In this document: positions 54,027 through 64,000 of the stretch, one piece after another | How the letters are laid out: each line of letters starts with the position of its first letter | Numbering within the stretch: position 1 is the first letter of the stretch | Assembly (NCBI GenBank): GCA_964427535.1 | Contig: CAYRVF010000001.1 | Coordinates: 77,072 to 141,071, forward strand | DNA length: 64,000 nucleotides | Source of the DNA: CAYRVF01 sp964427535 | GTDB lineage: Bacteria > Chloroflexota > Ktedonobacteria > Ktedonobacterales > JADMIN01 | Direction: 5' to 3' | Program-made: the position numbers and the translations under genes | Notes under the pieces: generated by a model | Seen by the model: only the letters and a program-made list of their open reading frames with translations | Databases searched by the model: none | Told to the model about the DNA's origin: nothing

Positions 54027-54515
54027 CGCCCTTCTCTGCGTCCGCCTCCGGCGCCACCGCCGCCACGCGCACCACCGCCGCCACGGAGCGGCATCCGTGC
54101 GCTCTCCCCTCCTCTGCTCATCCGCAGTGTAGCACGGTGGTGCGGAGGACGTGGGAGACGTGGGAGAGGAACCGATGGGACTGATTGGCTGATGGCGGCG
54201 GAGGTGGCTGACATCGAACTTCACTTCTCGTAATGGGCGAACACGCGGGCTGGCAGGGAGGCACGCGCCACTACGCGCATGCCGGCATGCCGCGTCGCGC
54301 GTCCGAGCAGACGGGCCCAGTCGCTCCACCTTCGACTGTCGTTAGGGGGCAGGAGGGAGGACATACGGGCGCGGTCCATCTCTCCTATGAGACCTCGCTT
54401 GGAGAGGAGAAGTATAGTAGTATGGCGAGTGAAAGGCGTGTACGCCGTTGCAGCATATGCGATACAGGCGATGCAGGCGACACGATGGCTTGCGGGGTGG
54501 GAGGTGAGTGCGCGC
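54027..54515. other. Divergent non-coding interval, kinase / amidase
   Basis: No gene supported; the plus frame open from 54279 lacks a domain before 54516. TATAGT at 54413-54418 is a possible -10 for the amidase gene, but no -35 matches. Confidence 0.35.
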
Positions 54516-55661
54516 ATGAGCCAGGAGTACGGTCCAGCGCTCTGGATCCCCACGTCGCACTACTGGACGGGCTTCAGCGGGCAGACGCCGCGCTGGATCA
54601 TCGTCCATGGCACGGCCGGGGGATCGAGCGCGCAGAATATCGCCGCGTACTTCCAGACTAACGATCCGCCGACCAGCACACACTTCGTCGTCGGGCAGGA
54701 CGGGACGGTCGTACAGTGCGTGTCGGAGGGCAATGCCGCGTGGGGCAACGGCGTGCTTTCCGCGGGGCACGATCCGTGGTGGTCGGACACCATCAATCCC
54801 AATCTGCAGACGTTCAGCATCGAGCACGTCAAGCCGGCGCTCGACAACAGCACGCAACTGACCGCCGCGCAGCAGGCGGCGAGCTTCGCGCTCATCAAGC
54901 ATTTGTGTGACACGCACGGCATTCCCGCCCGGCCCGCCGACGCGAACGGGGGCATCACGGGGCACTACAGCATCGATCCGGTCAACCGGTCGCGCTGTCC
55001 GGGGCCGTATCCCTGGACCGCGCTCTGGAGTTATCTCTCATCTGGGTCAGGAGCAGGGGCTATGGCAGGCGTTCCGAGTGGCTGGCACGACGATGGACGT
55101 ACGCTGACCGCGCCCAACGGGCACAAGGTGGTGGCGGGCTTCCGTGACTTCATCCTGAGCTCGACCTGGAGCGCCGACGACCAGCCGCTGGAGGAGGAGA
55201 CCGGCCTCGACCAGATCCTGCACACCGACGCGCGCTGGGGCGCAGGCACGCGCCAGCTCTTTACCTTCTCAGGGCTGGCGTGGGCCAAGCAGCCCGATCC
55301 AGCGGTCGCCTCAGGCTCGACGATCCTACGCGTGCCGACGGGCGCGGAACTGCAGAACGTCGAGGGCACGCTGCGGTGGCTCAACAGCCAGACGTCGGGC
55401 CTCAGCAGCCAGGTGAGCAGCCTGACCAGCCAGCTCACCGCGGCGCAGGCACAGATCGCGCAGCTCACCCAGCAACTGCAGGCGGCGCAAGGGAGCGGCA
55501 GTGGTGCTGGTGCTGGTACTGGCGGCGGGACTAGCGGCACAGGGAGCACAGGTGGCACGACAGGCGGCACGGGCTCAGGCACGACGACACCGCCCGACCC
55601 GAAGGCGGCGGCCGCGCTCGCCGTGCTGCAGCAGATCAAGACGGTGCTCGGCGAGATTTAG
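54516..55661 (+). CDS. N-acetylmuramoyl-L-alanine amidase (Amidase_2) with C-terminal accessory domain
   Basis: 381 residues from the ATG at 54516 (GGGAGGTGAG upstream). Amidase_2/PGRP-like domain (about 20-165): zinc ligands His in IIVHGTAGG, His in GHYSIDPVNRSRCPGP and the Cys there, with THFVVGQDG and FSIEHVK. Then a domain with NGHKVVAGFRDFIL (about 195-265), a coiled coil rich in Gln/Ser/Leu (290-330), a Gly/Thr-rich linker, and a tail DPKAAAALAVLQQIKTVLGEI. There is no signal peptide, as in phage endolysins. The domain and tail recur in the convergent gene at 55767-56234. Confidence 0.82.
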   Translation: MSQEYGPALWIPTSHYWTGFSGQTPRWIIVHGTAGGSSAQNIAAYFQTNDPPTSTHFVVGQDGTVVQCVSEGNAAWGNGVLSAGHDPWWSDTINPNLQTFSIEHVKPALDNSTQLTAAQQAASFALIKHLCDTHGIPARPADANGGITGHYSIDPVNRSRCPGPYPWTALWSYLSSGSGAGAMAGVPSGWHDDGRTLTAPNGHKVVAGFRDFILSSTWSADDQPLEEETGLDQILHTDARWGAGTRQLFTFSGLAWAKQPDPAVASGSTILRVPTGAELQNVEGTLRWLNSQTSGLSSQVSSLTSQLTAAQAQIAQLTQQLQAAQGSGSGAGAGTGGGTSGTGSTGGTTGGTGSGTTTPPDPKAAAALAVLQQIKTVLGEI

Positions 55662-55696
55662 TGCCGGCTCCTCCGTCAGGCGCGTGACGTCATACT

Positions 55697-55748
55697 GTTG
55701 CCGTGTTGCCGTCCGCGACGGCTCGGTCGCGGACGGCAACGCGGCAAC
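55697..55748. terminator. Bidirectional hairpin terminator, 23-bp stem
   Basis: 55697-55719 pairs with 55726-55748 with a single mismatch (22 of 23), 6-base loop. It lies between the convergent amidase and its partner gene. Exceptionally long and stable. Confidence 0.8.
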
Positions 55749-55766
55749 ACGCCGGGCGGCGCAGAT

Positions 55767-56234
55767 CTACACGTTGCCGAGCATCGTCTTGAGCGCCTGC
55801 ATGGCCGCGAGCGCCTTGGCTGCCGTCGGGTCGGCGGCTGGCGGTGGTGTCGGTTGCCCACTGGCAGTGGTGGCGGCGGCGAGCTGCTGTTGCAGGTGCT
55901 GAATCGTCTCCTGCAACGTCTGGATCTGCACATTCGCGGCGGCGAGCTGGAGGCCGATGGTGTCGCAGGCGATGGTCCACGGCGCGCCCTGCGTGGGGTC
56001 GTAGACCAGGCGGGCACGCTCGAAGTCCTGCGCGACCTTGTTGCCGCCGAAGCCGTACTCCTCCGAGATGGGCAGGCCAAAGATCTGCGTACCGGTCTCG
56101 CCCTGGTTGCCGCGCACGGAGACATAGAAGTCTTTGAAGCCGTGCGACAGGTGATGGCCCGTCTTGGTGCAAAACCACACCTGCGCGTCCGAGGTCGTCA
56201 CGAGCCCGTAGAATCCCGTATCCTGTCCTGCCAC
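55767..56234 (-). CDS. Small protein sharing a domain, coiled coil and C-terminal tail with the neighbouring amidase
   Basis: 155 residues. N-terminal domain with TGHHLSHGFKDFYV and GTQIFGLPISEE, comparable to NGHKVVAGFRDFIL in the amidase. Then a Gln-rich coiled coil (about 95-120), a Thr/Pro linker, and the tail DPTAAKALAAMQALKTMLGNV, which matches the amidase tail position by position at DP..AA.ALA..Q..KT.LG. It has no enzyme motif and no signal peptide. It seems to be a non-catalytic partner or a duplicate of the amidase's C-terminal half. Confidence 0.72.
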   Translation of the reverse strand: MAGQDTGFYGLVTTSDAQVWFCTKTGHHLSHGFKDFYVSVRGNQGETGTQIFGLPISEEYGFGGNKVAQDFERARLVYDPTQGAPWTIACDTIGLQLAAANVQIQTLQETIQHLQQQLAAATTASGQPTPPPAADPTAAKALAAMQALKTMLGNV

Positions 56235-56630
56235 TGTGCTCCCCTCCCGCGTCTGTCTGTTGCCGAACTGGTCACACCTGTCACAGCGGTCGCACCTGCC
56301 GTCATCCCACCGTGCGGGCAGACTGGCCCAGCCTCCGCCACGCAGTCCCGACTATGTCGAACTGTAGCACAGTACCCTGTCACGGCTGGCTGCGAGCTGA
56401 CACAACCGGGCCGCGACGTAGCCAGAAAGTCCGTCGAGCTGGCTCGCGATATGTCTGCTCCCATATGTGCACGCTTCTCTGGCCAGCGAGGATGCACCGC
56501 GCACTGGTGCCTGTATGGTCACTCTGCGAGCATGGTCGGACAGTGGGCGTCTCCTGCTCGTCGGGTGGTGAGGGCGTCGCGTTCCTCCTGTGCGGTGCGT
56601 ATCACGTCCACTGCGCGAGCCAGGCGGGCC
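56235..56630. other. Non-coding interval
   Basis: It lies between the amidase-partner gene start and the rmd stop. No gene, hairpin or repeat stands out. Slightly lower GC than the flanks. Confidence 0.35.
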
Positions 56631-57599
56631 TTACGCGGACGCGATCGTCGCCCGCCAGTAGTCGAGCGTCTGGCGCAGCGCGTCGGCGAAGGGCTGTTCA
56701 GGTGCCCAGCCCGTGTGCGTGCGCAGACGCGTGGTGTCGGCCACGAGCAGCGGCGCGTCTGCGGGGCGCATGCGCGCGGGGTCGCTACGCACGGCGATGG
56801 GCCGGCTGGCGAGCGAGAGCAGTGTGTCGAGGATGCTCGCGATCGAGCGCGGTGTGCCGGAGCCGACATTGTACGCCTCGCCAGGAAGGCCGCGTTCGGC
56901 AACGGCGAGATACGCGCGCATGACGTCGGCGACCGGCAGGAAGTCGCGCTGGGCCTCGAGATTGCCCACCAGGAGGACCGGCTCGCGGTGTCCGGCTTCG
57001 ATCTCGGCGATCTGCCGGGCGAAACTGGCGATGACGAATGCCGCGGGCTGGCGCGGCCCAAAGTGATTGAACGCCCGCACTCGCAGTACAGGCAGACCGT
57101 GGGCGGCGTAGTACTGATAGCCGTAGAGGTCCTGTGCTGCCTTGGAGACGGCGTACGGATTGAGTGGGCGGAAAGGCTGTTCCTCGCGTATCGGGTTCTC
57201 GTCAGGAGGCACAGCGCCGTACTGCTCACCTGAGCCGATGAGCACAAGCCTGGCTGTGGCGGCCTCGGCACGTAGCGCCTCACACAGGTGAATCGTGCCA
57301 CCCGCGTTGACCGCCAACGTCTGCGCCGGATCGCGCCATGACGCTGCGACGGAGGCCTGGGCCGCCAGGTGAAAGACGAGATCCGGACGCGCCTCGGCGA
57401 CCGCGACACGCACCTGCTGGGCGTCGGTGATGTTCGCCAGCAGTGGACGGACGGGTGTCGCGGTCGCGCGTATCTGCTCGCTCAACCCAAAGAGTTGCGC
57501 CTCAAGGTAGTGCCGCGCGAGGACCTCGACCAGATACGAGCCCGCGAAGCCGGAGTAGCCGGTAATGAGGATGCGCGCCGGCGGCGTACGGTTCTCCAC
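56631..57599 (-). CDS. rmd: GDP-4-dehydro-6-deoxy-D-mannose reductase
   Basis: 322 residues from a GTG at 57599 (VENRTPPARILITGYSGFAGSYL), preceded by AAGGAT. The frame runs further upstream, but those residues are not family-like. Extended SDR: ITGYSGFAGSYLVEVL, VFHLAAQASVAASW, and the catalytic YAVSKAAQDLYGYQY (Tyr-x3-Lys). It reduces the Gmd product to GDP-D-rhamnose; fucose-type epimerisation is less likely. Downstream of gmd in the same direction. Confidence 0.88.
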   Translation of the reverse strand: MENRTPPARILITGYSGFAGSYLVEVLARHYLEAQLFGLSEQIRATATPVRPLLANITDAQQVRVAVAEARPDLVFHLAAQASVAASWRDPAQTLAVNAGGTIHLCEALRAEAATARLVLIGSGEQYGAVPPDENPIREEQPFRPLNPYAVSKAAQDLYGYQYYAAHGLPVLRVRAFNHFGPRQPAAFVIASFARQIAEIEAGHREPVLLVGNLEAQRDFLPVADVMRAYLAVAERGLPGEAYNVGSGTPRSIASILDTLLSLASRPIAVRSDPARMRPADAPLLVADTTRLRTHTGWAPEQPFADALRQTLDYWRATIASA

Positions 57600-57744
57600 G
57601 AGAGTGATCCTTTGGTGCCCACAGTTGTCGACGTGCCCCAATGCGCCCAAATGCGCCCATATCCGGCGCGCGTCGACTGTGTACCGGGCGCGGCTGGTGC
57701 GAGACTGCGTTGGATGCGCCGTCCGTCCGCGCCAGTCGTACCGT

Positions 57745-57777
57745 CCGCACACCGCGCGCCAGAAGGGCGGTGTGCGG
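57745..57777. repeat. Inverted repeat between gmd and rmd
   Basis: Perfect 11-bp arms (57745-57755 and 57767-57777), 11-base loop, followed on the plus strand by CTTTT. It lies in the 196-base space between gmd and rmd and could attenuate or stabilise the operon mRNA. Confidence 0.5.
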
Positions 57778-57795
57778 CTTTTCGCGCACCCGACG

Positions 57796-59068
<1,273 letters not shown>

Positions 59069-61513
59069 TCAGGAGCCGTAGGCCGCGGTGAGCGTCTCAT
59101 CCTGCATGAGTGTGGGGATTGTGAACGTGGCGGTCCCCTTGGCTCCCCGGGCGAGCGGCGTGGCGAGCGGCGTCAGCACATGCTTGCCCTGCGGCGGCGT
59201 GATGTTGACCGTGACCGCGTTCTGAGTGCCCGGCTGTCGCTGCACATAGAGCGTGTACTGCGGCGCGCTGCCGCCGGTTGCGACGACGGGCGGGGTCGTC
59301 CATGTGAAGTGCAAGGTCAAGGTGTTGCCGCGGTCAAGCTGGATTTCGCAGCCCCACACAGCATAGCCGGTTTCGGTCACGTCGAATTGGCTACAACCAT
59401 CCATACCCACAAGCTGTGAGTTCGCTGGCGCGATGACGCGCACGAAATCGCCGTAGTGCCAGAAGATCTGAGCGAGATCGGGGAAGGCGTCGATGTAGCT
59501 GCTATACGGATGCTGGACGACTGGATACGAGTAGTCGAGCGTCAGTGAATGGGTCGCTACCCCTTTCGCGTCGAGCGACACGTTGTCGGTGATCTTCTCC
59601 TTCACATCCGCGTTTGAGTAGCCGCCATTGTTGTTGAAATCCACGACGAAGACACTGTCGCCGTGTGGTGGCGTGTTGATGGCCGAGTCGGCGTGGAATG
59701 AATGGAGCACACTTTCGAGTGCGGGATTGTTGAGATAGACCATGAGGTCATGACTCGTGAGAGCCTTCGCCAGCACCCTATAGGCAGTACCCTGCTTTGC
59801 CCCTGGCAGCGTCGCGATATCGTGCATCAGGGTCGGCCCGAGTACGGAGTCAAAGGCTTTCGTGCTGTCGGCACTGGCGCCACTATAGCGCTGGATGATG
59901 TGCTGCGTATGGATCGTGTCTTGCAGGTTCTGCGCGGTCACCTGGCCGTTGTATCCAGGGATCGAGATTGACCCGGTGACATTGAGCAGATCCTTGATGA
60001 CCTGCGGCGTGAGCGCGATCACACCGTCCACCGACGTCCCGCTTTCCTGCTGGAAGAGCTGTTCCTCGAACTTCGCCGTTGTCGGAAAGTCCGGGTCAAA
60101 GTTCGCGTCGCGGAGTTGGAAGTGCCCAGCCACGATCACATGCTGTGAGAGGTCGGCGAAGGAAAAACGAGCCGGTGGCGGATTGTCCGGACACTTGTTG
60201 TCACCCTGCGGACAGTCGAGCGAGATGATGTCATGTAGGTGAATGCCTCCCGAGAGCTTGCCCTTATCGAGCGTGAGCAGGCCGTAGTTACCCTGAAACC
60301 CGCCCGTCGCGCGCAGTTCGTCGCTATCGAGATTGAACATCAGGAAGTGCGCTGGCTTGCTGAGGCCGAGCAGAGCAGGCAACGCGGTCATGAGTTGATG
60401 TCCGTCCTGTAAGTAGGTGGGCAGTTGTGGTGTGACGGCGTCGAGCTTATGGACCATCGAGACCAGCGAGCCGAGGCCGATCGACTTCAGGTCGCTGTCC
60501 GAGAACTGCGCGCGTTCCTGCACGGCAGCCGTCGCATCCGCGCTCGCCTCGTCGACATACTGCGTCGCCAGTTGGATATCGCTCATCGTCAGCGGCGGAC
60601 TCTGTGCCGACGACGAGGCGCTGTCGGTGCTGCTGAGGATGCCTTTTAGGTGCGGAATCAGGATTTGCGCCGCCGCGACGCCCTTCTCGCCGGCGTGGAC
60701 GAAATCCGATGCCATCGCGAGGACGTGGAAGACGCCCGATGTGCCGGGCGCGACCGCGAGCGCAGGTTCGAGCGGCACGCCGTGCTGGATGCGCCCGAGA
60801 TCGAAATCGAGCGCGACGAGCTGCTGCTGGACGGCATCCAGCTCCGTGGGCGACGTGAAGCCGCCGCCTTTCAGTTGTGTCTCGAGCGCGACGGCGCGCG
60901 ATTTGGCGTCGAGCGCCGCGCGTGCGGCATCGACCACGCCGACGAGTGTCGCGAAGCCAACGCAGCTCACCACAACGGTGATGATTGCGAGCCACGTGAG
61001 CGATTTCTTCGTCAGCTCGCGCTGCATGAACGGCGGCTTGGTCCCCTTCCCGCCCTTCCCCCGCGCGCTTTTGCTCCGCTTGCCGTGATCACGCCGCTCA
61101 GTGCCAGCGGAGCGGTCCGCTGTGCGCGACGACGGCCGGTGCGTCTGGCGCGGCTCGCGACCGGCGGGGACCATCTCGTTGTCGTCGAAGCCGAGGTCGT
61201 CCTGGAAAACGTCGCCCTGGGCGAGCGCGGCGTCGTCCCACTCACGCTCGACGTCGCGGTGCCGCCGGCGGTCCGAGCGCGCCTGATCGAACGCGGGCAC
61301 CCGGCGCGAGACGGCACGCACGGAGTTCGTGAAGTCGTTCCAGCCGGACGCGAGGCGCTGCTGCACGCGTCCACGTGAGGAGCCTCGGGAAGGGGCCTGG
61401 CGCTGCGGAGAGCGAGGCCGGGCGCTATCGTGCGCCTCGCGTGGATCAGTGTGAACCGCGCGGCGTGGATAGTTCCTGCTCAAAACGCTCTTCTCCTCAC
61501 GTGCTAGGCGCAT
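59069..61513 (-). CDS. DUF4012 membrane-anchored surface protein
   Basis: 814 residues. Residues 1-165 are hydrophilic, rich in Arg, Ser and Asp, cytoplasmic. One TM helix is at about 170-195 (WLAIITVVVSCVGFATLVGV). The large extracellular part is typical of DUF4012 proteins, with a coiled stretch after the TM, FLMFNLDSDELRATGGFQGNYGLL and DGVIALTPQVIKDLLNVTGSI. Families with this domain are found in polysaccharide loci of Actinobacteria and Chloroflexota; the biochemical role is unknown (polymer attachment has been suggested for the related LytR-CpsA-Psr proteins, not shown here). Context: between nucleotide-sugar genes. Confidence 0.82.
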   Translation of the reverse strand: MRLAREEKSVLSRNYPRRAVHTDPREAHDSARPRSPQRQAPSRGSSRGRVQQRLASGWNDFTNSVRAVSRRVPAFDQARSDRRRHRDVEREWDDAALAQGDVFQDDLGFDDNEMVPAGREPRQTHRPSSRTADRSAGTERRDHGKRSKSARGKGGKGTKPPFMQRELTKKSLTWLAIITVVVSCVGFATLVGVVDAARAALDAKSRAVALETQLKGGGFTSPTELDAVQQQLVALDFDLGRIQHGVPLEPALAVAPGTSGVFHVLAMASDFVHAGEKGVAAAQILIPHLKGILSSTDSASSSAQSPPLTMSDIQLATQYVDEASADATAAVQERAQFSDSDLKSIGLGSLVSMVHKLDAVTPQLPTYLQDGHQLMTALPALLGLSKPAHFLMFNLDSDELRATGGFQGNYGLLTLDKGKLSGGIHLHDIISLDCPQGDNKCPDNPPPARFSFADLSQHVIVAGHFQLRDANFDPDFPTTAKFEEQLFQQESGTSVDGVIALTPQVIKDLLNVTGSISIPGYNGQVTAQNLQDTIHTQHIIQRYSGASADSTKAFDSVLGPTLMHDIATLPGAKQGTAYRVLAKALTSHDLMVYLNNPALESVLHSFHADSAINTPPHGDSVFVVDFNNNGGYSNADVKEKITDNVSLDAKGVATHSLTLDYSYPVVQHPYSSYIDAFPDLAQIFWHYGDFVRVIAPANSQLVGMDGCSQFDVTETGYAVWGCEIQLDRGNTLTLHFTWTTPPVVATGGSAPQYTLYVQRQPGTQNAVTVNITPPQGKHVLTPLATPLARGAKGTATFTIPTLMQDETLTAAYGS

Positions 61514-62079
61514 GTCAGTGCTCGGCCGGCTCGCTCACCTGAGCGTACGGTTCCGCATGTGCATGATACCAAACGATGGACGCCTGGCCTTACAAGGCGT
61601 GCCATTTTGGCGGTATGCCCCCCACAGTAGAACGTGCGGAGCGCCCAGTCGTCATTCCTGTGGCGACCTGTTGCTGGCACGCGCATGCCCCAGGCATCTG
61701 TGCGCTGGAGGCCTGAAACGGTGCGCGCACGAGGCTTTCCCTATCCTGTCCGTTACGGTTCGGCGCGCCCGCACGCGATGGCCAATGGCCTGGGCGGGCT
61801 ATGCGCTTTCATCTGACGTGCCTGGTCTCGTATCCTAGCAACGGCGTGGCAACGGCGTGCCCCTTCTACGAGGTGTATCCATCGGCTGGCATTGGTGACG
61901 TGACGCGATTGGCAGCGCCGGGTTATAGCATGTGGTGCCGCTCGTTACACCGGATGAAAGGGAGCCGATACCCGCTCCCGTGTCTCGGGACGGCGATGTG
62001 ACCGGCAGAGGCGGGGAGAGCGGCAGCGAACGCGATAGACCGCGCGAGATGACGTGCAAGCGGAGGCGAGGACGGATTC
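61514..62079. other. Divergent non-coding interval in the polysaccharide locus
   Basis: 566 bases, the longest gene-free stretch here. Lower GC and without a credible gene. It probably carries promoters for the DUF4012 gene (minus) and the rml-like operon (plus), but no good hexamer pair was found. Confidence 0.4.
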
Positions 62080-62547
62080 ATGGGGCAGATCGATGGGGTG
62101 GTGCAACAGCCGCTGGTACGCCACGCGGACGACCGGGGCTACTTCGAGGAAATCATCCGCGTGTCGGACCCCTTCTTCACTGAAGGGTTTGGGCAGTGGA
62201 GCCACTCGGAGATGTTTCCGGGCGTGGTGAAGGCGTGGCATGTGCACACGACACAGATTGACTGGTGGTATGTGCCGATGGGACGCCTGCTCGTCGCGTT
62301 GCACGATCTGCGCCCCAAGTCCCCGACGTACCGCGTGACGCAGGAGCTCTACATGGGTGCCGGTCTGCCGTCCGCGGTGCTCAGGATTCCGGCGGGCGTC
62401 GCGCACGGCTGCCGCGTGTTAGGCACGGAGCCCGCGCACCTCTTCTACGTCACCTCGCTGACCTACAACCCGGAGGAAGAAGGGCGCCTCAAGCACGACG
62501 ATCCCGAGATCGGCTACGACTGGCTGCGCACGCCGCCAATCAAGTAG
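62080..62547 (+). CDS. dTDP-4-dehydrorhamnose 3,5-epimerase-like protein (RmlC family)
   Basis: 155 residues, a little shorter than typical RmlC. Cupin with DDRGYFEEIIR, the active-site His in VKAWHVHTTQIDWWYV, and IPAGVAHGCRVLG. The conserved RmlC core is present, but the short length leaves room for another member of the family (a sugar 3- or 5-epimerase). GGCGAGGACGG precedes the ATG. Upstream of an RmlA-like gene. Confidence 0.8.
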   Translation: MGQIDGVVQQPLVRHADDRGYFEEIIRVSDPFFTEGFGQWSHSEMFPGVVKAWHVHTTQIDWWYVPMGRLLVALHDLRPKSPTYRVTQELYMGAGLPSAVLRIPAGVAHGCRVLGTEPAHLFYVTSLTYNPEEEGRLKHDDPEIGYDWLRTPPIK

Positions 62548-62624
62548 AGAGCAGGGGGACAGCTCGCGCGAGGCGTGTGGTTGTCTGGGATCTGGGGACT
62601 GAGGATGGGGGAGAGTGGTTCCGC

Positions 62625-63827
62625 ATGAAAGGTCTGATCCTGAGCGGTGGCAAGGGGACGCGCCTGCGCCCACTGACCTACACGCGCGCCAAGCAGTTGC
62701 TGCCGCTGGCGAACAAGCCGGTGCTGTTCTACGCGATCGAGTCGCTGCTGGAGGCGGGCATCCGCGAGATCGGCATCGTGGTGGGCGACACCGCCGCCGA
62801 GATCGAGGCCGCCGTTGGCGATGGCTCGCGCTGGGGCGCGGACGTCTCCGTGACGTTTCTCCAGCAGGAGGCGCCGCTCGGCCTGGCGCACGCCGTGAAG
62901 ACCGCGCGCCCGTTCATCGGCGACGACCGCTTCCTGATGTTCCTCGGCGACAATCTGGTCGGCGAATCGCTCGCGCCGCTGGTGCACGAGTTCGACGCGC
63001 CCGAGTGCCCCTACGCCTGCCACATCTATCTGAAGGAAGTCGAGAACCCCAGCCAGTTTGGCATCGCCGTGCTGGAGCCCGCGCCGGTGTCTACCCCGGA
63101 GCCCGTAGCGGCGGTGGCCAGCACGCGCCGGGTGGGAAGTGCCGCGACATCGGCTGCTGTGACCGAGACTGCGCACGAGACCGCCAACGCCCCGCTACGG
63201 GTGCGTCGGCTGGTGGAGAAGCCTGCCCAGCCCGAGAGCAATCTGGCGCTCGTCGGCATCTACTGCTTCGACAGCACCATCTTCACGGCGGCCGATGCCA
63301 TCGTGCCCTCGGCGCGCGGCGAGCTGGAGATCACTGACGCCATCCAGTGGCTCATCGAGCACGGCCACGACGTGCGCGCCCAGCAACTGCAGAGCTATTG
63401 GATCGACACGGGCAAGATGGAGGACATCCTCGACGCCAACCGCCAGGTGCTCGCCGGGCTGGAGGCGTCGGTCGACCCGAGCGCGCGCATCAGCGAGGAT
63501 TCCGTGTTGCACGGCGCGGTGACGGTGCAGGCGGGGGCGGTGATTGAGAACAGCATCATTCGTGGCCCCGCCATCATCGGCGAGCGCGTGGTGCTGTGCA
63601 ACGCCTACGTCGGTCCCTTCACCTCGATCTACCACGACACGCAGATCGAGGCCAGCGAGGTGGAGTACAGCATCGTGCTCGAACATGCCAGCATCGTGGG
63701 AGTGCGCGGGCGTATCGAGGAGAGCCTCATCGGGCGCCACAGCGAAGTACGCACGTCGCCGCTCAAGCCGCGCGGCCACAAGCTCATGCTCGGCGACCAC
63801 AGCCGCGTCGGGGTGCTCGACGCGTAG
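62625..63827 (+). CDS. Glucose-1-phosphate thymidylyltransferase, long form (RmlA-like)
   Basis: 400 residues from the ATG at 62625 (GGGGAGAG upstream). Nucleotidyltransferase signature GLILSGGKGTRLRPLT, FLGDNLVGE, VEKPAQPESNLALVGIYCFD, and SYWIDTGKMEDIL. The C-terminal 100 residues form left-handed beta-helix repeats, the 'long' RmlA type. Odd is an approximately 40-residue Ala/Thr/Val-rich insertion (about 150-190) just before VRRLVEKP. It makes dTDP-glucose or a related NDP-sugar. Confidence 0.88.
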   Translation: MKGLILSGGKGTRLRPLTYTRAKQLLPLANKPVLFYAIESLLEAGIREIGIVVGDTAAEIEAAVGDGSRWGADVSVTFLQQEAPLGLAHAVKTARPFIGDDRFLMFLGDNLVGESLAPLVHEFDAPECPYACHIYLKEVENPSQFGIAVLEPAPVSTPEPVAAVASTRRVGSAATSAAVTETAHETANAPLRVRRLVEKPAQPESNLALVGIYCFDSTIFTAADAIVPSARGELEITDAIQWLIEHGHDVRAQQLQSYWIDTGKMEDILDANRQVLAGLEASVDPSARISEDSVLHGAVTVQAGAVIENSIIRGPAIIGERVVLCNAYVGPFTSIYHDTQIEASEVEYSIVLEHASIVGVRGRIEESLIGRHSEVRTSPLKPRGHKLMLGDHSRVGVLDA

Positions 63828-63931
63828 CGGCACCTGCGTCGTAGCGGGCCTTCCCGAGAGACCGTCCGCCAGTGCTCCACACGCATCCAGAGGTCGGCGC
63901 GGAAGACGGCTGGCGCAGAAGCAGTAAAGAG

Positions 63932-64000
63932 ATGGATACACCAGATATGACACAGCACACGGCCTTCGTCACCGGCGGCGCCGGGTTCATCGGCTCCAAC
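63932..64000 (+). CDS. NAD-dependent sugar-nucleotide dehydratase/epimerase, 5' end only
   Basis: 23 residues remain before the window ends. TAFVTGGAGFIGSN is the nucleotide-binding start of extended SDR enzymes such as RmlB or GalE. Position after RmlA- and RmlC-like genes favours dTDP-glucose 4,6-dehydratase. The start may be the ATG at 63932 or the one at 63947. Confidence 0.75.
   Translation, partial: MDTPDMTQHTAFVTGGAGFIGSN

Noticed and set aside
54516..56234. A prophage remnant
   Set aside because: The amidase is endolysin-like, but no integrase, terminase, capsid or tail genes are nearby and there is no att-like repeat.

Overview
The window is GC-rich (roughly two thirds G+C by eye), densely coded bacterial DNA. 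It carries one scaffold gap of ten Ns at 38427-38436, so it comes from a draft assembly. The gene content points to Chloroflexota, perhaps a Ktedonobacteria-like lineage: kinase-less PDZ/multi-TM sensor proteins, a pentapeptide-repeat protein with a pore-like tail, SpoIIE/HATPase/STAS switches, PASTA-less Ser/Thr kinases, a TIR protein with a Pro-rich linker, and DUF4132 and DUF4012 proteins. That placement is inference; there is no rRNA, tRNA or CRISPR array to confirm it.

Layout. 1-7.7 kb is signalling: the end of a sensor protein, a pentapeptide-repeat/channel-like protein, a phosphatase with a fused anti-sigma-type kinase domain, two STAS antagonists, a Ser/Thr kinase, and small hydrophilic proteins including a tandem pair of 65-residue paralogues. 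8.0-16.4 kb (minus strand) is one long run, metE-like - pobA - pcaC - pcaH - pcaG - pcaI - pcaJ - pcaB - pcaD. It encodes conversion of 4-hydroxybenzoate through protocatechuate to 3-oxoadipyl-CoA; only the final thiolase is missing. 16.7-27.4 kb holds a PIG-V-like membrane glycosyltransferase, a PfkB sugar kinase, sucCD, a WYL regulator, small metabolic proteins, a second kinase-less sensor protein and glycogen synthase.

27.5-39.2 kb holds a thiol dioxygenase and a redox trio (ferredoxin reductase with a membrane anchor and Ser/Thr-rich tail, ApbE flavin transferase, ferric-reductase-like membrane protein). It continues with a DUF2231 membrane protein, a class V aminotransferase, an MntP-like transporter, an NAD(P)-binding protein, a class II aldolase and a YhdH-like reductase broken by the gap. 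39.4-46.0 kb has a TIR-containing protein divergent from an ECF sigma operon. In that operon the anti-sigma factor is fused to a permease-like membrane domain and is followed by a two-permease/one-ATPase ABC exporter, with a G-quadruplex-type motif before the first permease.

46.2-49.3 kb is the least conventional locus: a 136-residue protein that looks like a beta-grasp, ubiquitin/MoaD-like protein ending in Gly-Gly, directly followed by a 905-residue DUF4132 protein. 49.6-56.2 kb has a YggT-like protein, an exported sedolisin, a membrane Ser/Thr kinase with an ectodomain, and a convergent amidase/partner pair that shares a domain and a C-terminal tail. 56.6-64 kb is surface polysaccharide: rmd, gmd, a DUF4012 protein, and RmlC-, RmlA- and RmlB-like genes, the last cut by the window edge.
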